This document shows, piece after piece, positions 38,084-50,700 of a stretch of DNA of 64,000 nt; position 1 is the stretch's first letter; the number at the start of each line of letters is the position of its first letter. This DNA comes from Zantedeschia hybrid cultivar (lineage: Eukaryota > Streptophyta > Magnoliopsida > Alismatales > Araceae). The position numbers were made by a program, and so were the translations under genes. The notes below the pieces were generated by a model, which saw only the letters and a program-made list of their open reading frames with translations, was not told where the DNA came from and searched no databases. The stretch covers positions 33,360,379 through 33,424,378 of the forward strand of contig JARZZO010000003.1 of the NCBI GenBank assembly GCA_030544215.1, written 5' to 3'.

Positions 38084-38580
38084 AGAAATGCTTATTGCAC
38101 TGAAACCCCCTCAGTGCAGGCTATGTGGTTGGGGATCTGATCAAGTCGATTAGATGGCCCGCCTGTTCTTCGCCCTGTCGAGAGCGGACCATTTTATTTT
38201 TTTATTTTTTGTCTGATTTTGTAAACTCTTTTGAGATATCCGATCAAAAATTGGATGATACAGTCGCCAAGTCCGAGTCGACCTCGAGCCGCCATATTTT
38301 TTCTTTTGAAAAAAAAAAAATGGTACACACCTTGATTTGCATGCAAAAAATATATTTTTTTTGAAAAAAAATATATAGCTGACTCAAGACCAATCTGAGC
38401 TAGTTGGCTATACCATCCGATTTTTTATCAAACGTCCCAAAAAAATTTAAAAATTTGACAAAAAAATAAAACGGCCTGCTCTCCGCTTGGGCCATCCAAT
38501 CGACTTGATTGGACGGTCCTGTCCTCCTCAGTGCAGGTCACGTAACTTGCATTGAGGAAGTCAGTGCAGCAAGCATTTCT
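38084..38580. mobile_element. Foldback element, about 497 bp
   Basis: Arms of roughly 230-250 bp are inverted copies with gaps: AGAAATGCTT..TGCACTGA at the left and the same read from the complement of 38580. Shared internal blocks include atcaagtcgatt and ggatggcc. A clear target duplication is not visible. No coding capacity. 38581-39629 shows no gene or repeat that I can support. Confidence 0.65.
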
Positions 38581-39629
38581 CTTGGGGGTCATGCCATTGA
38601 ACTATTAGCTCATTAATGTCAATCCAACACTAGATGTGGTTAGGAATGTCATATTAGCTCCAATGTTATTTTGAGATGACAATTAGAAAAGTAACTTACA
38701 AAGTAAACAAAATATACAATTATAATAATTTCTTGTTACAAGTTTAAGTTAGAATAATAAGTAGTCGTGGAGCCAAAAAATTTCTTTGGGGGACCAAATG
38801 AAAATTGTCAAAGTAACGTTATAGCTGAGTATTCACAACCATTTGATCCCATCTTGATGATTTAGTTTGCGTTGGAGTAGAATCTGACTTTTTTGAGACA
38901 TCAGCCTCAAACTTTGCCGTCAAAAAGGAAAACATCATGTCCAAAATCACTCATTTTGTCCCTCTTATATGCAAATTTTATACTTGGGTTGTAGTCTAGA
39001 ATTCAAATTTGAATAGTTTTAAATCATATTTTATAAAATAAAATAACGTGTGTAACTTTGAATTGGCCGGTTTAATCAGATTAAACTAGTCAATTTTAAT
39101 TAGTTCTTTCGGTCTTTTAATGGATGACAATTTTTTGGTTGAATTGAACCAGAAAAGCTACTGGTTCTAATTTTTTTCCCATCAACCAGTTGGTCTGGTC
39201 TAATTTTTAAAACATTGTAAATAAGTGTGATCACTAATTTATTTACCCAATAGTTTAAGATGGACATTCACCGGCAAGAAAAGTCTTCAATTTTGTTTTC
39301 AGAAACATTTGTTGCAAGGAGGATGGGTGCTTGGATTGCAACAGTCATACCGCACCTTGCATGATCTGAGCCATCGGATCGTGAAGAGTGTGATTTTCCT
39401 TTTTTATTCATTTTGACCGTCCGATATGAAATCAAGTTTTGGGTGGATAAAAAATTTGGCATTTTTTTTCACTCTTAAGCTGCCGTCCAATCAAACTAGA
39501 TCAACTGGAGGGATTGCAATGCCCTCTATTGCTGCAAGTATTTATCCCTCTTTTTACTTTCACTTTGATAACCCAAATCGATCTATGTCATCCAGATTCA
39601 CAAATAAATAACTTTCATTAGTTTATATG

Positions 39630-40698
39630 TGTGATGAGGCAGAATCCGATTCGGCCCATTGAAACAGGCCCAAACCCCATTCAGCCCAAAAGCAGCAGTA
39701 CCAGGCCCTCCGGCGGCCTTCGGCCCGTCAGCGGCCCAGTAGCCTTCGGCCCATAAGCGGCGCCGTCGCTCCCGGCCCAACAGGCTTCAGCCCGTCAGCG
39801 GCCCACCAGCCTACGGCCCGGGAGCAGCGCGGCAGCCCAGGGCCCAACAGGCTTCGGCCCGTCAGCGACCCAACCCCCTTCGGCCCGGTAGCCGAATCCG
39901 GCCCACTCCGGTGGCGGATCGGGCGCTATGGCGGTTTATCAGTAAACCTTCATTTAGTCCTATATCGGCTGCCACCGTTAACCATCCGCTATCCTCTGCT
40001 ATAAATATCCCGCTATTTGTGGCCAAGAGGGTGGTGGGAAAAACGGATGCCTCCCCAAGCTTCCGAAACCCTTAAAGGACTTCTGTCCGAATAGCATTAA
40101 AGCTGCTCTTTCCTTTCTTCTGAATCGAATCTTCTTCAGGAGCTAACTTGACCGTCGGAGGGGGTTCCCCAGGGCTGACGCTCGGGACTCCTGCTGACTG
40201 GTTCTTCTTCTTCTTTCCTTCCTGCAGGGGCTCGGTTCGAATCATCGCCGACCTCCCCGAGTCGGTCTCGGCCGCCGACCTCGGACTCCTCTCCCTGGTC
40301 TCGACGCCGAACGCCGGCTGCCCCAAGCCAGGAGACTCGGTCTCGCGCTGAAGGAGCCTTCGGGCTCGCTGTGCAAGGGCAAGCCCGCCGGCTGCCCCAA
40401 GACAGGAGACTCGGTCTCGCGCCGAAGGAGCCTTCGGGCTCACTATCGGAGAGCAAGCCATTCCTCCGTCCGCTCTCGGACCTGCAGGCTTCGGCTCCGA
40501 CGCCCGTCGACCGTTCGGCCGAGAGAAGCTCCGTTCGCGCCGCGCCTTCGACCGCCGAAGGAGCAGCAGCTCACTATCCAAGAGCAAATCCGGCGACCGA
40601 CCGCGCCCCCCGCGGGCGGGTCCAGGTCAACTAGAGAAGCCCCGTCTTCGCCTCGTCGCGGATCCCCGTCGGGTCCCCTTCCATCATTCGGTCCGGAC
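39630..40698 (+). mobile_element. Probable 5' LTR and U5/leader of the Tat-lineage element
   Basis: The segment starts TGTGATGAGG. It is rich in cttcggccc words, like the Tat coding region further right. It carries a TATA box (TATAAATA, 40000-40007) with leader-like sequence and a block (gaccgtcggaggg) reminiscent of U5 regions of Tat LTRs. A 74-bp tandem duplication occurs at about 40316-40463. The Ogre-like element starts at 40699. The reading is inferred: the Tat 3' LTR lies beyond the window, so no LTR pair can be compared, and no clear primer site is seen. Confidence 0.5.
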
Positions 40699-42023
40699 TG
40701 TAGACACGCTAATTTTGACGTCATTTTGAGTAAATTTCATATCATATAATAATGCCTCAGTATGGTCTGATAATTAATCATTAATTAATTTTTATTGATC
40801 TTTTTAAGTGTCGGGTTTAACAGACATGTTTAAGTTAATCAATCGAATTGATTTTAGCTCAAATTTCAGTTAAAATATTCAGAAATTCTAAAAGGCGTCG
40901 ACCCATGTGGACGCCATTTAGAGTTTATTCCTATTTTAGTGTTTAAATTTGAATTTTAATTAATTGGTTTATTGACTAAAAGGCGTCTGTTAATGTCGAC
41001 GCGATTTAAGTTTCCTAAGCTGTCTTAACTTCTCTTCCGGATGTTTATCCTTATCTTAATTAGAGTAAAAGACGTCTACACAAGTGGACGCGTTTTAGCT
41101 AATAAAGATAAAGATAAGTTTTCCCGGATATTTATCCTTATCTTAATTAATCTGAAAGGCGTCAGCCAAGGTGGACGCGTTTTAGATAATTACAGATAAA
41201 GATGAATTAATCAGTGATTATCTGTCGATTAAGGTAGATAAATCCTAGATTTTTCTATGTTAATCGCGAACGCAGAAAATGCCTATAAATACCTTGCCTA
41301 TCAAGGAGTTAAAAAAAAAAAAAAAAAGGAGAGAGAGAATTATTGAGCCACAGCGTTATAGCAATTTGGAGATCGAAGCAACCACGCCGGAGCGCTGCCA
41401 TTTCCAGAAGACGGCATCCTTCTTCCAGATCTTCATCCTTCAAGGCTTCTCCAACTGGGCATAAGTTTTTCATATTAGAATTTCATTTTCATTCATTAGT
41501 TTCATTCTCTCATATTCACTTCATGCAACACACACCACGTCATTAATTTTCCAAAACCCATCTGTTCTAAAGGGGTTTCAAAGTCATTTAAAACAAGTGA
41601 GTTGCTGTTTATACATGTTTATAATCATGGTTAGCTTTGATATTATTTCTATTTAGATTCTCATCAATATTTCTCCTTTATTTTTCTGTCTCTCTGTCTG
41701 CTGCATTCAACAACAACAACAAGAAATCAAAAAGAGGGAAATCAAGCACGAAGCCAGGAGAACTTCTGGACGATCCTCAACATTCAACAGCAAGAACAAA
41801 AGAACAAGAAGAGGCTCTCTTTCTTCAGCCGGCTGAAGGAGGGGAACCAAGGATTCAATCTTCCGCGTTTGAACAGGTAGGCGATCAAAACTCTTTTGAA
41901 GCTTTTTAGTTAAAAGTTTCTGGCGATCACAGCACCTTAGTTGCATTTTTTTTAATAGGTCAATTTACCCTAAACAACATAGTTTTTCACATTAATCACA
42001 CGAGCAAATTTTCAGCACCTACA
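40699..42023 (+). repeat. Ogre-like 5' LTR
   Basis: Starts TGTAGACACG and ends CACCTACA, about 1325 bp, followed within a few bases by a primer-site-like sequence. From 40737 on it is base-for-base the same as 51777 onward (offset 11040) except for one substitution at 40761. Four palindromes GGCGTC-N10-GACGC sit at 40894, 40982, 41071 and 41158 at 87-89-bp steps. The (A)n tract at about 41310-41327 is a simple repeat. Confidence 0.85.
40888..41186. repeat. Palindrome cluster in Ogre-like LTR
   Basis: Four sites at 40894, 40982, 41071 and 41158, of the form CTAAAAGGCGTC-N10-GACGCCATTTAG or close to it. Spacers differ in sequence (gacccatgtg, tgttaatgtc, tacacaagtg, agccaaggtg) but are all 10 bp. 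Confidence 0.9.
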
Positions 42024-42028
42024 GCTCT

Positions 42029-42047
42029 TTTGGCGATCACGGTGGGA
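42029..42047 (+). other. Primer binding site of the Ogre-like element
   Basis: TTTGGCGATCACGGTGGGA follows the LTR end by about five bases. Its TGGCG start and GTGGGA end resemble primer sites of Tat/Ogre elements, but the tRNA is not assigned. The same sequence recurs at 53069. Confidence 0.65.
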
Positions 42048-43121
42048 CTTGGTCTCGCCGTCTTTTAATTTCTTTTGTTCTTGCTATTATCATACCGGGC
42101 ACCCACGGTGCACCACTTGTGTCTTTCGACACGTCCTCACCGATTGGTGAGTGTTTAGTTTAAGTAATTTCCCTCGTGCACCACGTGCACACCCCAGTGG
42201 CAAGATCTTGCCTCCCCTTGATTAGTTTAAAAAGCTGTTTTTGGTGATAAAATGCTGTGTGATTGTGTGATTTCTTAGTTGTTTAGATAGTAAACCATCC
42301 TGTTTAAAATCTGAAACTAAAAATCTTTGCATGAGTCGATTATTTACTGCATTTTACCCTGTTTAAGGAGGATTCGACCCAGAAAATCCTTCTGGAAATC
42401 TGTTTCTGCGAACTAAAAAGCGTCCATGAACAGCGACGCGTTTCAAAACCGCGTCCGGACACCTGGACGCCTTTTAGCCTCCAGATTATCTCTGTCGTTT
42501 ACACCTGTTTCTGTGAAATAATTAAGCTCTGTGTTGAATAGCGTCGACCATCATCGACGCTATTCATACAGTTTTTAGTCATTTTCCAGGTTTTCTCTGC
42601 TGTTTGCATCTGTTCTCTGCGATTCATACAGTTTCTTAATTATTTTTCAGTTTCCAGATTTCTGTGTTGAGTGCTAGCTACCCATTACTCTATTAAGCAT
42701 TAGAGGCCATCCAGGTCGCAGGGCATACGCATTGAGGCTAAAACCCTCCTTTTCTTAGGAACACATTACTCGACGTTAACAACTCTCTCTGATTGGGTTG
42801 GTCCTTTGATCAGACTAGAGAAGTTGACGTTGAGACCTCCATAAGTCCCCAAAATCAAGGTATTCCTCCTTGATCATCGGGCTGGTTGTACCAATTGAAG
42901 TCCCGGCTAGATTCCGAAAGCGTTGTGAGAGAGAACCCTAGAGAATAACGGTGGAAACTGAACTGAAACTAGGATCCTTCCCTGAGCGAAATTGTGGTTT
43001 AATCCAATTCAAATAATTCAACAAGGAATCCTAAAATCACGTTAAGCATCCACTTGTTTGATTAATCTCTGCACAACTTGTTTGATTAAATTTTTGGAAA
43101 AAAAAAAGAGAATCTAATATC
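42048..43121 (+). other. Ogre-like 5' leader with three further palindromes
   Basis: Non-coding leader between primer site and gag. It holds three GCGTC-N10-GACGC palindromes (left half-sites at 42419, 42450 and 42540). The first 320 bp or so (to 42368) are duplicated at 53088-53408; the palindromes lie beyond that limit and are not in the second copy. Confidence 0.7.
42412..42566. repeat. Palindrome cluster in Ogre-like leader
   Basis: Three sites, with left half-sites at 42419, 42450 and 42540 (steps 31 and 90), all with a 10-bp spacer. Steps and arms match those in the Tekay LTR clusters. Confidence 0.9.
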
Positions 43122-45100
43122 ATGTTGCTGCGATCAGGCAGAGATTTGAGTATGGCCCAAGACGCCATTATCAACTACGAGGGAGATGCTAATGCCCCTC
43201 GCAATTCTGATTTCAACTACGAGAACGGGAGAGATGCTGATGCCTCTCGTAATTCTGTCCCCATTCCAGTTCGACATGACGGGAATGTCCGAACTCCTCT
43301 TTTTAATCCGCACGATCAATATCATGATCTTCCTCCGCATGAATATGCGATTCCTAATCCTGACTTTGAGGGGGACATGAATCAGCATGATCCCTCATCC
43401 TCCGATCCTATGGATCTTGTCAATGCTCTGGGAGTTCTTGCCTCCCGACTGGACCCTCAGCAGTTCGAGGCGATCCAGTCTATCTTGAAGGGGAAGGCAC
43501 CCATGCAGCCTGTTGAGCCGAATCCTGTGGCTCCCCCCGTTGTTCCTCAACAACCTCTTCCTCCTCCTCCTTATATCCAACAGGCCATGGAAGGCCTTCA
43601 TCTTACTTCTCGGCCAACTGGGCCACAACTTTCGTCATCCAGGCAACCGGCTAGACCGCAGACGCCCATTTATCAAAATGCCCTCGGGCATGGCGGAAGC
43701 TCTGCCGGACCTCATCCTTATTATCCTCCTTGTCCAACGTACTCTAGGCAGCAGGCCTATCAAGTACTTCCTCCTCCTCCTCCTCCCCAGGCAGATCTGA
43801 CCACGCAGACGTTGCTGGCCAAGATGGAGCGCATGGATGAACAGTTCAACAATCTCCAGAAGATGATGGGGGTTAAAGCTGTGCCGGAAATCAATTTGCC
43901 GAGCCTGCCAGTGTTCCATCTGCCACCCTCTGAAATGCCAGTGTATCGAAAGTATAACGGTACTGGTAACCCCTTCACGCACCTGAAGGAGTTCATGTAC
44001 GAATCCTCTTTCTGGCAGAATGATAAGAGGTCATTGGCTTTCTTGTTCAGGAGATCCCTAGAGGGACCAGCCCTCGAGTGGTTCTTTTCTTTGGAACCCT
44101 CAGAAGTAGAGGATTATGGTATCGTTTCACGCAAATTTATCCAACGATACCAGGACAGAGTTGCACCCTCCTTGTCTATCACGGATCTTATTGCAGAAAA
44201 GATGAAACCGGACGAGGAGTTTGTCAGTTTTGCTGACAGGTGGCGGGGCCTGGCTGAAAAAGTGAAAGATCACTTGTCCGAATCCGAACAAGTGAAAATG
44301 TTGATTTCCAACGCCACGCCCCAGTTCAAGCTAGTCCTCTCCTTGAACAACTTGACGAACATGGCAGAGCTCTATGAAAGGGCACGGTACTGCCAGAATG
44401 CTTTCAAGGACGCTACGTTCTCTAGCGTCTTTGATCCTCACAGACCTAACAGGCCTCCACCTCGGAAGCCTACAGTGCCAAATTCTCCTAGCTCAGGTCC
44501 AACTACTGAGGGCACGCTCTCTCACGAGCAGGTCAGTACCATGAACAATAATTCGCCCCAATTTGTGAGGAATCAGCAGTACTAGAGGCCGCCACAGCCG
44601 AGCCAGCAGGGGTACAGGCAGCAGCAGAACCCCCATTACCAACAGCAGTACCAGCGGCCCCAGCAGCCGAATCAGAACCAGTTACAGCAACAGCCGCAAC
44701 GGCAACAGCAGTATCAGCAGCCACATCAGCAACAACAGCAACAGCCACAGTACCAGCCGCGTGCACCGCCGGCGTACCACAATGTCCTTCCTCCTGGTGA
44801 CTACAACCAACAAAGGAGACCTCCAGGCCCGAAAAGGGCAGAGTACCCGGCCCTCCCAGAATCCTTGGCGGATATCTTCAGCGCTTTAATGGCAGCCAAT
44901 GCCTTAGTTTTGCCGAGAGAGAAGGCCGTCTGGCCTCAAAACGCCGATACGTCTAGGTATTGCTATTTCCACAGACAACCTGGGCATACCATTGACACCT
45001 GCTTCCAATTCAGAGATTATATCCATGATCTCAATGAGCAGGGCGGCATAGACTGGGAGGAAATGAAGAAGTACATAACAGCCCTGAAGGCGAGGAGACC
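43122..45100 (+). pseudogene. Ogre-like gag with one premature stop
   Basis: The frame starts MLLRSGRDLSMAQDAIINY and includes the retrotransposon Gag capsid core (FLFRRSLEGPALEWFFSLEP, about 44040-44100). A TAG at 44583-44585 interrupts it. The same frame continues through a Gln-rich tract and a zinc-knuckle-like segment (YCYFHRQPGHTIDTCFQF, about 44958-45011). The stop sits in QQY*RPPQ, and a neighbouring repeat reads QQYQRPQQ, so it is most simply a CAG-to-TAG change. Confidence 0.85.
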
Positions 45101-47714
45101 GCAGCAGCAGCAGCAGCAAGCAAGACCACCGGCACAGGCAGTAGCACCACCCAACATGGGAATAGTGCAGAATCCACTCCCGGAGCACCAGAACCAAAAT
45201 CAGGTTGCTCCCATCTTGACGAACAGCCAGTCTGAGGCTGGTCGTGGGCAGCAGTGGAGAGTAGAGGACTCTTCCTCTCTTTGTTCAACGGGTCACGTTC
45301 AAAGTACCGCAGAGCGACCACCACGCCGCACCATCCACATACCAAGGCCACAACCCATTACTATCACCCCTATACCCACACCCACATATCACTCGCCCAC
45401 ACCCAATAACCCATTACCACTACCCGCCTTCCTTAGACCCATTACGCCCCGCACCACTACGCCTCCATCATATAACCCCCCGCAAACCAACAACGCGCCC
45501 CTCCTACCATCTAGGCCGCTATTACGCATACCATTTCCTACTTCACCCGCTACCACTACCGCCTATCCAGATATGCCCTTACCATCTAGACCGCTATTAC
45601 GCGTACCATTCCCCACTTCACCAACCACTTACCCATCCACCATCCAACCCTCTAGGCCTTTAATCCGCACCGCGCCATCACCACCTAGCCCTACGCCACC
45701 ACCTACCTACCAACCCTCTGCGCCATCCGCACCATCCAACCCTGCGGTACTTAAAGTGTCACCCGGATCCTCCACGGTTGAGGAACACGCGCTCCGGAGT
45801 GGAAGGATTTTCAACAAGGTCTTTCCTCAGTCCACAGTCAGAGACGGCCCATCACAGCCGACTGAGGAAGCCCACAATGAAGAGAGTGCACCAGGCACTC
45901 AATACGACCTGTTGAAACACCTGGATCGGACACCGGCACGGATCACTATACTCGAACTGATCAAAAGATCCAAGAGTCACCAAGAAGCTTTAATGGAATA
46001 TCTGCAGAAGGTGATGGTCAATGAAGACGTGCCGGTAGAGAAGATTACAGCACTACTAGTTCCTCAGGGGGATCAGCCCTCTATAACATTCCATACATCG
46101 GAACTAGCACCGCCAGCAGCCAGAAGCATGGCTCTGAGTATCACAGTCAATATCTGTAAGAAGGCCGTGGATGCATGCCTGGTCGACACAGGGGGTTCGA
46201 TCAATGTTTTACCTCCGAAGACCCTGGAGTTATGCGGTGTGCCCAAAGAGAAATGGCTGCCCAACCCCATCTCAGTAACAGCATATGACAATTCTACCCG
46301 TTCCCCTCTGGGAATGGTTTATTTAAAAGTGGAGCTGGGCCCTGTAAGTCACGCAGAGGTCGAATTTCACATCTTGGAAATCGACCCTTCCATAAATGCC
46401 ATTTTGGGCCGTCCTTATATTAAATCTCTTGAGGCGATTCCTTCTACGAATCATCAATGCCTCAAATTCCCTTATAAAGGACGAATTATTAAAGTAACGA
46501 GCATGCCGATCCTTGCTGCTGCTCATTCATTGAACATTAAATCTGCTGTTTTACCTGGCCGACAACCTTTTCTGTCGGTATTACAGGTCTACCGTCCAGT
46601 GGCTGATCCTCTGAAAGCCGCCACTATTTCTCCATATCCGTTAGATGCTATCAAGAGGGGGAAGTGCATGAGTACCCCAGGATGGAGGATTATGATGAAG
46701 AACGGCTACAAGCCTGGGAAAGGTCTGGGCACTCAGTTGCAAGGCAGGACCACTCCTGTCAGAAATCATCGAGCGGCACCTGGAAGTGGTCTGGGCTATA
46801 GACCAATAAAACTGAAACAAGCAGAAATCGAAGAAGGCCCGAAGATCTGGGAGGCAATGTCTACACCACCTAAAGAAGGCCGAGATCCCTTAACATGGAC
46901 CCTGTGTACGCACTTTGTGAAAGGGCCCATACTTAGCCACGACAATACAGTAGTCATTACTTCCTGTTTTGACTTCCATGATATATATGGGAGAGATTTG
47001 GCCAGACATTGCTCCGAACTACTTACGTACCAATCCTTGGAGGCTCTGCGGCCTATGAAAATGAGGAAATTTGATGATCCTGAATGTGAATGGTACAGAT
47101 GGTTCGATCTCAGGGACCTGTATATTGCACTGAACAGACTATTTCTGGATCCTGCAGAACCTAAGTGGCCGCCGCAGATTGATGAACTAATTGAAAGCCC
47201 TGGTGCTATATTTGACAAGCGGATACTGCTGTCCGAAGAGACTGATGAAGGGGAACCAGATGACCCCTATGAAGCTGGTTATACAACAGATCTGCTCTGG
47301 AGAGGGACATATCCTTCACATGTCTTCATGCTCCATACCTTATTTCGTACACTGCTTTTGACCCCGACTTGGTCGCGGGTCATAACTGAAGATATTCCAC
47401 GGGCTCCGCCCGTCATGATTACTCTGTCCCTTCGGGACATTATACCACAACCTCCTCTCGATCTGGAGAGGTTGTATGATCTGATCTGGGACATATTACT
47501 ATATGATCCCCCTAATCCTCTGGCCTTGGTGCCACTTACTCCGTCTGATTCTCCTTCCATTTGCATTCACTCCTGCTTTATGTTTAATTCTTTCATTTTC
47601 CAAAAAAAAACGCCAATCTGGCCACAAATTCTTCCCAAATCCTCATTGAGGAAACATCCTACTTGTCCGATTGCACCCCATCGTGCGGGTCCTTCGGTCA
47701 AGACTCTCTTCTAG
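45101..47714 (+). pseudogene. Ogre-like Pro-rich linker, protease and G-patch region
   Basis: Same frame as gag. A long Pro/Thr-rich linker (45300-45740) precedes a retropepsin domain with DTGGSINVL (46185 onward) and ILGRPYIKSLE. It is followed by a G-patch-like motif (NGYKPGKGLGTQLQGR; GSGLGY, about 46690-46800). The frame closes at 47712 after an A-rich run near 47602, while RT continues in another frame. Ogre elements are known to carry an intron between protease and RT, so this junction may be an intron or a frameshift. Confidence 0.8.
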
Positions 47715-50700
47715 ATTTACTCTGTCCCTCCCCTCGGGAGGATTCTCTTGTATTTCCACTTGTATCACAGGATTTTCATCCTGCTTCGTCTTCATTAGGT
47801 TATGATAGTGAAGTTAGGCAGTCTAGTCAGGTTAGTCAGTCTAGGAAGCCTAAGGGTAGGCAAATTCCAGATAGATACCTCCAGGACTTAGCTGATAAGT
47901 GCTCTTCTTGCTCTTTAATTCCTCAGCTTTTAGAAAATCCAATTCAGATGCCAGAAGATTGCATGGATGATGAGTCAGTCAATGATGGGTACGGGGTATA
48001 TGAATTAATGCATGAAAAGGACCCCATTATTGAAGAAGAAGATGACGAGGACGCGGCTGAGGCATATGCTAGTGGAGTGAAGAGATTCGATGAACCCTCA
48101 GCTGCCGTAGAAGAGCCCACCAAAGAAATTAATTTAGGGACTGAAGACGAACATAAGGTTGTCCTCGTCAGTAAAAATCTTTCTACAGAGGATGAAAACG
48201 CAATGATACAAGTACTCAAGGACTATAAGGACACTTTCGCCTGGAGTTATGAGGATATGCCAGGGTTAGACTCATCTTTGGTTGAACACAGGTTGACATT
48301 AAAGGACGGAGTTAGCCCGGTCAAACAGAAATTAAGGCGATTCCACCCACAAATGGCTCTAAAGATGAAGGAAGAGGTCGACAAATTGCACAAGGCCAAA
48401 TTTATTAGAGTTGTCCTTTATCCACAATGGGTAGCCAACATAGTCCCGGTTATGAAGAAAGACGGAAAGGTCAGGATTTGCATTGACTTCCGCGATTTGA
48501 ACCGGGCGTGTCCTAAAGACGATTTTCCATTGCCTCATATTGATGTACTCATCGATAACACCGCTGGCTATGAGACGTTATCATTTATGGACGGATTTTC
48601 AGGATATAATCAGATTAAGTTGGCAGAAGAAGATCAAGAGAAAACATCATTCACTACACCTTGGGGAACATACTGTTATGTTGTCATGCCATTTGGATTA
48701 AAGAATGCTGGAGCCACTTATCAAAGGGCCATGATGGCAATATTTCATGACATGATGCATATAGATCTGGAAGTGTATGTGGATGACTTACTAGTTAAAT
48801 CTAAAACAAAGGCTGAGCACGTCAAAGTTTTGGCAAGGTGTTAGAAAGATCAAGAGAATATCAGTTAAAGATGAACCCCAAGAAATGTGTATTCGGGGTA
48901 TCTTCAGGAAAATTGCTTGGATTTATCGTCAGTAAACGGGGAATTGAGATCGATCCTAACAAGGCGAAGGCTATTAGAGAAATGCCACCTCCTAAAAATT
49001 TGAAAGAGTTGAGAGGATTAATCGGGAGGTTGCAATTTATTCGCCGTTTTGTCTCTCAGCACTCACAAAGGTGTAAGCCTTTTTACGAGCTTACCAAGCC
49101 GGGAGTCAAATTCGATTGGGACGATAAGTGTCAGGAGGCGTTTGATGGATTAAAGAATTATTTAGCAAATCCTCCTGTTTTGAGACCACCATCTCCAGGC
49201 AAATCATTGATACTTTACATTTCAGTCATGGATGGTGCAGTGGGGGCTGTCTTAGCACAAGAAGATGAGGAAGGAAAAGAGAGGGCAGCCTACTATCTCT
49301 CCAAACTTCTCAACCCCGCTGAACAGAGATATACGGCGATGGAGAAAACATGTGCAGCATTGGTTTGGGTTGTGCAAAAACTGAAGCATTATTTTCTAGC
49401 CCATGAAGTCCATCTCATCGCTAGGATGAATCCGATCAAATTCCTTCTGGAGAAATCTGTTCTTACTGATAGGTTAGCGCGATGGCAAAGCTTTCTATCT
49501 CAATTTGACATCATTTATATCCAGCAGAAAGCGATCAAGGGCTATGCCATAACAGAACATCTCGCTCATCATCCCCTTCCTCGATTTGATCCAGTCCGAT
49601 CGGAGTTTCCGGATGAGGAACTGATGTCCATAAATCAAATCAGAGATGATATGTGGACTCTGCATTTTGACGGAGCTCTGAATTCTCATGGAAAGGGAAT
49701 AGGTATCGTTCTGTTATCACCTGAAGGTATCACCATTCCACAAGCCTTTCAGCTTGATTTTCCAGTTACAAACAATATAGCTGAATACGAGGCACTTCTT
49801 GCTGGTCTCGAGGCTGCTCATTTTCATGGTGCCACCAAACTCAGGATCGTGGGTGATAGCCAACTAATTCTTCGCCAAGTGCTAACCAAGTATCGAACTC
49901 TCGATCCCAAGCTCAAGCCTTATCAAGAGCTTACTTCTGCTTACTCAAAGCTTTTCACGAAATTGATCTTTGTCCATGTCCCTAGAAATCAGAACATCTT
50001 AGCTGACGCTCTAGCTTCACTTGCATCTTCTCTTGATTTTCCAATCAGCAAACAATCCGAATCAATCATAGTTCATAGGCGTCTTTCACCCGCCGTGAAA
50101 GATCCTTCATTCCTTAGAACTAAGGAGAAGTTGCTGAAGAAAGTCAGAGATGGAGATATCATTGAAAAGAGAGAAATCATGTTAATGGAGCTGTTAGAAG
50201 AGATGGATGATGAACATAAGACATGGTATTATGAAATTGCAAAATATTGTGAAGATCAATCATATCCTGAGGAAGCTACAACTGAGGAGAAGAGAGCTAT
50301 CAGGAGAGTTGCTCAACGATACACCCTAGTTGGGGGAGCATTATACAAGAGAGGTTTTGATGGAGTTCTTCTGAGATGTCTAGACGAAGATGAGCTTTGG
50401 AAGGTTATGGAAGGAGCTCATAGTGGAGTTTGTGGTGGTCATGTCAATGGACAGATGCTAGCAAAGAAGATCCTTAGACAAGGATTTTACTGGCCAACCA
50501 TGGAAGAAGATTGTGTAGGATATGTTCGTAGGTGTGCTAAGTGTCAACTTCACGCCGACAAAATTCATTCTCCTGCATCTTCACTCCATCCTGTTTCTTC
50601 CCCATGGCCTTTCTCCATGTGGGCTTTCGACATCATTGGACCTCTTGGTAATCTAGATTCCGGCATCAAGCAAAAATCTTTCATTCTCACGGCAACGGAA

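Noticed and set aside
41279..41909. Small frames repeated at 52319-52949
   Set aside because: They lie within the duplicated Ogre-like LTR and have no domains; identity reflects LTR duplication.
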